Of a stretch of DNA of 64,000 bases, positions 58,675 through 64,000 are shown piece after piece. Location: positions 2,061,001 through 2,125,000 of the forward strand of contig NZ_CP035107.1 in NCBI RefSeq assembly GCF_004088395.1. Reading direction: 5' to 3'. The notes below the pieces were generated by a model. The model had not been told where the DNA came from. It saw nothing but the letters and a program-made list of their open reading frames with translations, and searched no databases. Both the position numbers and the translations under genes were made by a program. The stretch comes from Ornithobacterium rhinotracheale (GTDB lineage: Bacteria > Bacteroidota > Bacteroidia > Flavobacteriales > Weeksellaceae). Within the stretch, counting starts at the first letter, position 1; the number at the start of each line of letters is the position of its first letter.

Positions 58675-59208
58675 ACCCGTTGTGCATTTAGCACAAATTC
58701 ACTTTAATTTTGTTCAAATCTCTCTTGAATACGAAAAAATTGAGATACTGAATCATGGTAAAAGAAGTGATTTTTGACAGTATTCTTGTAATGAATCCCT
58801 GAAAAGTTTTGGCTAAGTTGATGCCCATTAAAAACTGTCCGCACAGCTGGGAAAAATTCGTCTCAATACGTTTTCTAATTCTTGATTTGACTTTTGGAAA
58901 CGCTTCTTTCTATTTTGCTGTCTAATTCTGTTCCAGCGATGCATCTAAATAGCTGAAGTTCAGAGTTTATCGACATATATTCCGCGGTAATGTTCAGTGC
59001 CACTAATTCCATATCAGACAACTTCGGTTTTCGGATTTTCTTTTTAGTAGGAATATTTTTGCAAGTTTCTTTCAGTTCTTTCAAAATAATTTTGTAGTTT
59101 TGTATAAGATTGTTCATGTATTTAATCAATTGATAACTAATTAAATATACGACTTTTTAGTCGAATGAACAATCTTTTTTTATTTTTTTTCCTAAATGCA
59201 CAAGGGGT
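58675..59208. mobile_element. internally deleted IS element (left arm)
   Basis: A 534-bp remnant of an IS related to IS-B, with ends ACCCGTTGTGCATTTAG and ACCCCTTGTGCATTTAG. Roughly 400 bp of the middle of the transposase are gone. Confidence 0.8.
58688..59129 (-). pseudogene. transposase remnant with internal deletion
   Basis: The N-terminal part (MIKYMNNLIQNYKIILKELK to SKIERSV) is joined out of frame to the C-terminal part (RIRKRIETNFSQLCGQF to KVNLC). The central catalytic region is missing. The open part stops after 84 residues at 58875. Confidence 0.85.
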
Positions 59209-59390
59209 AAATAAATGATTAAAAGGATTTAGGTATAGCTACTGCTGGGGTGTTTTGTGAAATTTGTCAGTAAAAGGCATTAAATATTTATAAGCTATTG
59301 CAGAAGATATTATTTCAGTTCTTAAAACCGATGACGAGGTTTGAGGATACTCGATGCCAAAATCAATATAAATCTATCTGAAAAAAAACG

Positions 59391-59406
59391 AACAGAATTG
59401 TCTGTT
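59391..59406. promoter_or_regulatory. possible TetR operator
   Basis: The palindrome AACAGA-ATTG-TCTGTT lies between the -33-like TTG and the -7 box of the TetR gene. Its place suits autorepression by the encoded regulator; this is inferred from symmetry and position only. Confidence 0.45.
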
Positions 59407-59430
59407 TTTGTTTTTTTTTTATTATCTTTG
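59398..59430 (+). promoter_or_regulatory. promoter of the TetR-HPP operon
   Basis: TTG (59398-59400), 22 bases, TATCTTTG (59423-59430), then ATG after 4 bases, so the message would be almost leaderless. The -7 box is a full consensus match; the start codon being so close lowers confidence in this exact start. Confidence 0.45.
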
Positions 59431-59434
59431 CCTC

Positions 59435-59968
59435 ATGAAAAATAAAAAACCAAAAGAAAGGGTCTTAGAGACAGCTTCTGAACTCTTTAAAAAACAAGGG
59501 TTCAACAGTACAGGAATCAACCAGATTGTAAAAGAGGCGAAAGTGGCAAAGGCAAGTTTTTACGACCATTTTCCGTCCAAAGATGAGTTGGCTATCCATT
59601 ATTTGCAGCAGCGACACACCCAGTGGTTTGAGGGACTTCAAAACTTTGTAGATAAGGTAAATAGCAAAAAAGATAAGATCATACAAGCCTTTGAATACCT
59701 CAAATATATGAACGAGAAAGAGGACTTTAGTGGATGTGTCTTTCTCAATATGCTTTCCGAACTCAAATATGAGCAAAACGATGCTTACCTAATCATCAAA
59801 AATCACAAACAAGATGTACGCAATTTCTTTCATAACTTGATCGACTCCCCCATTCTTTCAATGGAAATCTACTTACTATTTGAGGCGTGTTTGGTAGAAA
59901 GTCAAGTATTCAGAACTCAGGAAATCATCCATAATGCAATAACCATCATTCAACAAAAAGAATTTTAA
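59435..59968 (+). CDS. TetR/AcrR family transcriptional regulator
   Basis: Regulator of 177 residues from MKNKKPKERVLETAS. The N-terminal helix-turn-helix is ELFKKQGFNSTGINQIV with VAKASFYDHFPSKDEL, typical of TetR. The C-terminal ligand domain is of the YxaF/QacR-like sort, unassigned. The HPP gene follows after 12 bases and is a likely target along with the regulator itself. It is carried inside the composite element. Confidence 0.9.
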   Translation: MKNKKPKERVLETASELFKKQGFNSTGINQIVKEAKVAKASFYDHFPSKDELAIHYLQQRHTQWFEGLQNFVDKVNSKKDKIIQAFEYLKYMNEKEDFSGCVFLNMLSELKYEQNDAYLIIKNHKQDVRNFFHNLIDSPILSMEIYLLFEACLVESQVFRTQEIIHNAITIIQQKEF

Positions 59969-59980
59969 AAAATCACATCT

Positions 59981-60490
59981 ATGAAACGCTATTTCTCAAA
60001 ATTCAAAACCCAAGGCAAAAGTCCCGCTCACTTAGGGGTAAACTTTTCTGTATATTCGGGCATCGGTGGTTTTATCGCCATTGCGGTGGTCGCCTTACTT
60101 TCTCAGCAAACTGACACCCCCTACCTAATGGCACCATTCGGAGCCACTTGCGTATTAGCCTTTGGCGTTCCCAACAGCCCATTGGCACAACCCCGAAACA
60201 TCATCGGCGGACACCTCATTTCTACACTTATCGGTTTGGCGTGTCTGTATCTATTGGGCGATCATTGGTATTCCTTAGCCTTAGGCGTGGGACTTACCAT
60301 CTGCCTAATGCAACTCACACGCACCACGCATCCACCCGCAGGTGCCGACCCTTTAGTCGTGATTTTAGGTGCCAAAACCTTAGGTTTTATACTCAATCCC
60401 GTACTTTCAGGTGCGGTAGTTATTACCCTTATCGCCCTGCTTTTTAACAATCTTAGCAGTAAACGAAAATATCCTATTTATTGGAAGTAA
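59981..60490 (+). CDS. HPP family membrane protein
   Basis: Protein of 169 residues with four to five membrane segments. It carries the family motif THPPAGADPLVVILG and the earlier MAPFGATCVLAFGVPNSPLAQPRN. HPP proteins have been linked to nitrite transport in cyanobacteria and plants; the substrate here is unknown. It is transcribed with the TetR gene as cargo of the mobile element. Confidence 0.88.
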   Translation: MKRYFSKFKTQGKSPAHLGVNFSVYSGIGGFIAIAVVALLSQQTDTPYLMAPFGATCVLAFGVPNSPLAQPRNIIGGHLISTLIGLACLYLLGDHWYSLALGVGLTICLMQLTRTTHPPAGADPLVVILGAKTLGFILNPVLSGAVVITLIALLFNNLSSKRKYPIYWK

Positions 60491-60512
60491 AAGTTTAAAT
60501 TTTTAAAGTATA

Positions 60513-61021
60513 ACCCGTAGTGCATTATCCAAATGAGGGGTGTATTTCATCAGTGGAACAGATGGCGGAACGATGGGCTCTACTCACTTTACAAATTTCA
60601 ATAGGGGTTGAATCTACGATAAAAACATCGGTAAAATCTGAGAATTTTTCACTTAGGGTCTTCCTTATTTTTTCGATGTATGAAAAAAGTTTTCGTTTTC
60701 TTTTGTTGTAAACGCTTCTTTCTATTTTGCTGTCTAATTCTGTTCCAGCGATGCATCTAAATAGCTGAAGTTCAGAGTTTATAGACATATATTCCGCGGT
60801 AATATTCAGTGCCACTAATTCCATATCAGACAACTTCGGTTTTCGGATTTTCTTTTTAGTAGGAATATTTTTGCAAGTTTCTTTCAGTTCTTTCAAAATA
60901 ATTTTGTAGTTTTGTATAAGATTGTTCATGTATTTAATCAATTGATAACTAATTAAATATACGACTTTTGAGTCGAATGAACAATCTTTTTTTATTTTTT
61001 TTTCCTAAATGCACAAGGGGT
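60513..61021. mobile_element. mosaic IS remnant (right arm)
   Basis: A 509-bp remnant. Its right end (61021) is almost identical to the right end of the left arm. Its left end (60513) instead matches the MITE and IS-B type, including a run identical to the right end of the MITE (CTCATTTGGATAATGCACTA and on). It joins two end types at a short shared sequence in the transposase gene. Confidence 0.78.
60525..60941 (-). pseudogene. transposase N-terminal half
   Basis: The same N-terminus as the left-arm remnant (MIKYMNNLIQNYKIILKELK), extended through DVFIVDSTPIEICKVSRAHR, which holds the first catalytic Asp. It then ends at STDEIHPSFG where it runs into the terminal repeat. The rest of the transposase, including the second Asp and the Glu, is missing. 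Confidence 0.85.
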
Positions 61022-61031
61022 AACAGTAACT

Positions 61032-61604
61032 AAATTTGAAGTGAAATTATAAAAAAACACACATATGAAAAATTTAATCAAACTTTTGTTTCTTGCGTTT
61101 TTCATTACTGGGTGCAACTTCACAGCAGATTCAAATACAGCTGCCAGAGTAATTATTCCACTATACAAAAATGGAGAAAAGGATTTTCAAAAAGATGATT
61201 TTTCCAACAACTTTTATTCAAATATTACTTTTAAAGTAGAACCTGAAAAAGGAAATAGCTTTACGCTAAAAAATAAAAAAGCTCTTTTTACAGATTTATG
61301 GCTTCCTTTATACTTAGAAGAAAGTTACAAATGCTCTAGTACAGATTGCAAAACCAAAGAAAATAATGTAGATGAAGTTTTTAGGCTTACAATCTCTTAC
61401 CAAGACCGAGAAATTTTTAATAAAAAATTAAAACTTAAATATGCAAGAATAGGGCAACCTTTTGAAAGTATTGAAACTGCAAGTTTCTTTGATGAAGAAG
61501 ACAAAACATGGAAACCTTACAAACCTGAAAAAACACCTTTACTCAACGAGCAAGGGCAACCTACAGGATACGAATTTGAAGTGGAATTATAAAAAAACAC
61601 ACAT
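61032..61604 (+). repeat. tandem duplication border of the lipoprotein genes
   Basis: The segment AATTTGAAGTG(A/G)AATTATAA followed by seven A's and CACACATATG occurs at 61032 and again 540 bases later at 61572. The first copy ends with a stop codon in the frame FEVKL, as if it were the tail of a further, lost paralogue. Confidence 0.7.
61065..61592 (+). CDS. lipoprotein, first tandem paralogue
   Basis: Lipoprotein of 175 residues. The signal MKNLIKLLFLAFFITGC has a clear lipobox with Cys17. The mature part is charged and has KVEPEKGNSFTLKNKKALF, ESYKCSSTDCKTKENNVDE (a pair of cysteines) and ASFFDEEDKTWKPYKPEK. I do not recognise the family. The next gene is its close paralogue, 12 bases on, so they arose by a 540-bp tandem duplication and probably share a message. 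Confidence 0.8.
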   Translation: MKNLIKLLFLAFFITGCNFTADSNTAARVIIPLYKNGEKDFQKDDFSNNFYSNITFKVEPEKGNSFTLKNKKALFTDLWLPLYLEESYKCSSTDCKTKENNVDEVFRLTISYQDREIFNKKLKLKYARIGQPFESIETASFFDEEDKTWKPYKPEKTPLLNEQGQPTGYEFEVEL

Positions 61605-62141
61605 ATGAAAAATTTAATCAAACTTTTGTTTCTTGCGTTTTTTATTACTGGTTGCAACACCACAGAAGACACAAACTCTCCTATAATATTAGAACTTCCT
61701 ATTTTTAAAGAAGGAAAAGCTTATTTTTCAACGGGTTCTGATAGTATTATAAAAGAAATAAAAGGTGAAATAATACCAGAAAAAGGAAATAGCTTTTCTT
61801 TCACACAGGAAAGAAGAATAACTAGTGGAGGAACAGATTGTTTATTCCCATTGTATTTAAACGATGAATATAAATGCTTTGGCGCCGACTGCAAGACCAG
61901 AGAAAATTTCTTGGATGAAGAAATTTTCACATTAAAAATAAATTATTTACAGCAAGAGATATTCAATAAGAAGATAAAATTAAAATATCGAAAAACTAAT
62001 TCTTTTGATGTTTTTGATTCTGCAAGTTTCTTTGATAAAGAAGACAATGTTTGGAAACCTTACAAGCCTGAGAAAATTTCTTTACTTAATGAAAAAGGGG
62101 AACCTACAAATTATGAAATAGAAGTTAAATTTGTTCCTTAA
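61605..62141 (+). CDS. lipoprotein, second tandem paralogue
   Basis: Lipoprotein of 178 residues with the same signal, MKNLIKLLFLAFFITGC. The leader is almost identical in DNA, but the mature part has diverged (EIIPEKGNSFSFTQERRI, then NDEYKCFGADCKTRENFLDE and ASFFDKEDNVWKPYKPEK). The two cysteines of the KCxxxDCKT motif are kept in both, so they probably form a disulfide. Function unknown. Confidence 0.8.
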   Translation: MKNLIKLLFLAFFITGCNTTEDTNSPIILELPIFKEGKAYFSTGSDSIIKEIKGEIIPEKGNSFSFTQERRITSGGTDCLFPLYLNDEYKCFGADCKTRENFLDEEIFTLKINYLQQEIFNKKIKLKYRKTNSFDVFDSASFFDKEDNVWKPYKPEKISLLNEKGEPTNYEIEVKFVP

Positions 62142-62263
62142 CAATTTCTCATAGTTTCAGCTGAAAATAAACAAAGCACCAAAAATCCTAAATTTGGCAC
62201 TTTTTTATGACCATATTTTTCCGAGCTAAAACCAAAATCAAGAATATTTAGTATTTTTGAAAA

Positions 62264-62968
62264 ATGATTGCACATTTAAACCCTAAAAATATACTTTTTT
62301 TAGATATTGAGACCGTTCCACAGCATCAAAAATGGAACGAGCTTTCGCCTTTGATGCAATCGCTCTTTGAACAGAAAACCAAATACCGCCGAGAAAAAGA
62401 AGACATTTCGCCCGAGGTGTTTTATGAATCCAACGCAGGGATTTGGGCAGAATTTGGTAAAATCATATGCATTTCGTGTGGCGTTATTTTCAACGAAAAT
62501 CAGTTTAAAACCAAAAGCTTTTTTGGCGATGACGAACGAAAAATATTACAAGATTTCTCCGAAATGCTCCACAAGCATTATCACCAGAAAAATGCAATTC
62601 TCTGCGCACACAACGGCAAAGAGTTCGATTTTCCCTACATTGGTCGGCGTCTGCTTGCCAATGGGCTCCCGCTCCCCGAGATTTTAAACACCATGGGCAA
62701 AAGACCATGGCAAAGCCAACACCTCGACACCATGGAGCTTTGGAAATTCGGGGATTATAAACATTACACATCGCTCAATTTGCTAGCAGCATTGCTCGGC
62801 GTTCCTACGCCTAAAGATGATATCGACGGCAGCGAAGTGGCTCGCGTGTATTACAAAGAAAAAAATATAGAAAGAATTAAAATTTATTGCGAAAAAGATG
62901 TACTCACCGTGGCACAAATTTTTAGAAAATTTAGAGGTGAATCTTTATTAGAATTTAATCATGATTGA
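62264..62968 (+). CDS. 3'-5' exonuclease of the PolB-like family
   Basis: Protein of 234 residues with the DEDD exonuclease pattern: ILFLDIETVPQ (first Asp and Glu), CAHNGKEFDFPYIGRRL (second Asp) and YCEKDVLTVAQIF (last Asp). It matches the predicted PolB-like 3'-5' exonuclease family of Bacteroidota. A possible TATTTTTG box lies just before the start. The next gene overlaps by 8 bases. Confidence 0.88.
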   Translation: MIAHLNPKNILFLDIETVPQHQKWNELSPLMQSLFEQKTKYRREKEDISPEVFYESNAGIWAEFGKIICISCGVIFNENQFKTKSFFGDDERKILQDFSEMLHKHYHQKNAILCAHNGKEFDFPYIGRRLLANGLPLPEILNTMGKRPWQSQHLDTMELWKFGDYKHYTSLNLLAALLGVPTPKDDIDGSEVARVYYKEKNIERIKIYCEKDVLTVAQIFRKFRGESLLEFNHD

Positions 62969-63452
62969 TATCCAAGCACATCAAGATTTAGCCCAAAGCA
63001 AGCGAAAGGAAAACGAGCAATTTTTAGCTCAATTAAAAAAAAGAAAACCAAAAGATCTGGACAAAGTAGCTAAGGATTTTCACGATGAAATTTTTGCCGA
63101 TTTCGACTGCTTAGAGTGCGGCAATTGTTGTCGCGGGACAGGTCCGCTTTTTATAGAAAAAGACATCGAGCGCATTGCTAAACAACTCAAAATGAAACCA
63201 CAACAATTCACCGATTCTTATTTAAGAAAAGATGAAGAAAACGATTGGGTATTTCAGCGTGTGCCGTGCCCCTTTCTAGGCGAAGACAATTTTTGTTTCA
63301 TCTACGATGCGCGCCCACGAGCCTGTCGAGAGTTTCCGCATACCGATCGCCGAAGACTCTACCAAATTAATCATTTAACGATTAAAAATCTTGAAATTTG
63401 CCCTGCTGCTTTTCAAATCATTGAAAAACTGAAAGAACATTACTCTTTTTAG
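62961..63452 (+). CDS. YkgJ family cysteine-cluster protein
   Basis: Protein of 163 residues with a zinc or iron-sulfur cysteine cluster. The motifs are DCLECGNCCRG (from Cys50) and CPFLGEDNFCFIYDARPRAC. The family is common and may bind Fe-S or zinc; the function is not known. The start overlaps the exonuclease stop, so they are co-translated. Confidence 0.87.
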   Translation: MIDIQAHQDLAQSKRKENEQFLAQLKKRKPKDLDKVAKDFHDEIFADFDCLECGNCCRGTGPLFIEKDIERIAKQLKMKPQQFTDSYLRKDEENDWVFQRVPCPFLGEDNFCFIYDARPRACREFPHTDRRRLYQINHLTIKNLEICPAAFQIIEKLKEHYSF

Positions 63453-63500
63453 CGAATTTGTATTAACTTTACCGCTCGTAAAAGCTCAATCCAAAATTTT

Positions 63501-64000
63501 ATGAACAAGCAATTACCTCAACTCAAAAACGAATTAGTACAAGAAATTAAAGATTTGGCTAAATCTCTACAAACTTGTGAAACTTTCAACGGTGTGTTGT
63601 CTTACGAAAATAAACTAAAAACACTTTACGAGAAATTTGTGCTTTTAAAGTTTTTAGACCAAAACAACCTTTCCCCAGATGTTTTACCACAAACAAAGAT
63701 ACCTGCATCTGAACCACAAAAGTCGCTAGAGCTTGAAAAAACCGAGGAAATGGCTTTGCCAGAAGCCGTCGAAACTCCAAAAGTGGCAGACGAGCCAATC
63801 AAAACACCTGAGCAAAATACTACCGAGGTAGAGGAAGAGGAGGAAAAGCCTGTTTTTTATGATTTTGACACGAGAAAAATTTCAAGAGAAGAACCTAAAA
63901 CGGTGATTGCTGATTTTTCTTTTGAGGAGGAGGAAGAATTAGAAGAAAAAGGCGAAGAGCTGATGAGAAAAAGACCTTCTGCAATAGATGAAATTGAAAG
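63501..64000 (+). CDS. acidic protein, runs off the window
   Basis: The frame opens at MNKQLPQLKNELVQEIKDL and is still open at the window end, giving at least 166 codons. About 65 residues look helical. Then comes a Glu/Pro-rich low-complexity linker, followed by a patch DFDTRKISREEPKTVIADFS. No domain is recognised in the visible part. It may be co-transcribed with the YkgJ-type gene 48 bases upstream. Confidence 0.75.
   Translation, partial: MNKQLPQLKNELVQEIKDLAKSLQTCETFNGVLSYENKLKTLYEKFVLLKFLDQNNLSPDVLPQTKIPASEPQKSLELEKTEEMALPEAVETPKVADEPIKTPEQNTTEVEEEEEKPVFYDFDTRKISREEPKTVIADFSFEEEEELEEKGEELMRKRPSAIDEIE

Larger units (their letters stand above)
58675..61021. mobile_element. probable composite transposon with TetR and HPP cargo
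   Basis: A 2347-bp unit bounded by two transposase-remnant elements. The outer ends read ACCCGTTGTGCATTTAG on the left and, on the other strand, ACCCCTTGTGCATTTAG on the right. The same 7 bases AACAGTA flank the whole unit, which suggests it moved as one piece. Cargo is the TetR regulator (59435) and HPP protein (59981). Both transposases are dead here, so movement would need a related enzyme in trans. Confidence 0.65.

Noticed and set aside
58875-59129. Separate short gene of 84 codons
   Set aside because: It is the front of a transposase with an internal deletion, as shown by the matching copy at 60525-60941.

Overview
The window is a stretch of chromosome from a member of the Bacteroidota, almost certainly class Flavobacteriia. 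The evidence is the order ruvA-sprA-gcvH-vanZ-tonB, a fused ccoNO cytochrome cbb3 gene, AT-rich non-coding DNA, -7 boxes of the TAnnTTTG type and many secreted proteins whose signal peptides end in AQ. A relative of Ornithobacterium or Riemerella (Weeksellaceae) fits, but no marker here proves a genus. I found no rRNA, tRNA, CRISPR array or origin.

Layout. 1-9.6 kb (minus strand): TonB-like protein, VanZ-like protein, GcvH, the giant SprA protein of the type IX secretion and gliding apparatus, and RuvA. 9.7-12.8 kb: peroxiredoxin, thioredoxin, a DUF6952-like protein and GlnS. 13.1-19.4 kb: a full cbb3 oxidase locus (ccoS, ccoNO, ccoQ, ccoP, ccoG, ccoH, a SafE/DsbD-like membrane protein); ccoS is a short gene of 54 codons. 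19.4-24.0 kb: AlkD-like repair protein, SucD, an outer-membrane barrel, Tdk, RecA and Bcp. 24.1-24.6 kb: a small membrane-protein gene split by a 253-bp miniature transposon. 24.6-32.1 kb: a dipeptidyl peptidase IV followed by three POT peptide transporters, a peptide-use block. 32.2-40.3 kb: secreted thioredoxin, Fbp, AroQ, SbcD/SbcC, TM2 protein, EpsG-like protein, rhodanese. 40.3-47.3 kb: RDD, SpoIIM-like, a membrane protein, DUF4129, DUF4350, MoxR ATPase and DUF58, a conserved but poorly understood envelope module. 47.4-49.9 kb: an insertion-sequence cluster holding fragments of a lipoprotein gene and an AbiEii-type toxin gene. 49.9-53.7 kb: LepA, a small HERIH-motif protein and FumC. 53.9-55.3 kb: a sulfatase broken by TGA exactly at its catalytic cysteine codon. 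55.5-58.5 kb: a SulP transporter, a small secreted protein and a beta-carbonic anhydrase. 58.7-61.0 kb: a probable composite transposon carrying a TetR regulator and an HPP-family membrane protein. 61.0-64 kb: two tandem lipoprotein paralogues, a 3'-5' exonuclease, a YkgJ-type cysteine-cluster protein and the start of an acidic protein that runs off the window.

The most notable points are lesions in otherwise well-kept genes. The sprA signal peptide is one base out of frame at a run of six G. The sulfatase stop replaces the formylglycine cysteine codon and is followed by a possible hairpin. A miniature transposon with a clean 9-bp target duplication interrupts a small gene. The pair of transposon remnants around TetR/HPP shares one 7-bp outer target duplication. 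A perfect 18-bp inverted repeat lies in the signal-peptide coding region of the DUF4129 gene. All assignments come from reading the sequence; no database search was run.
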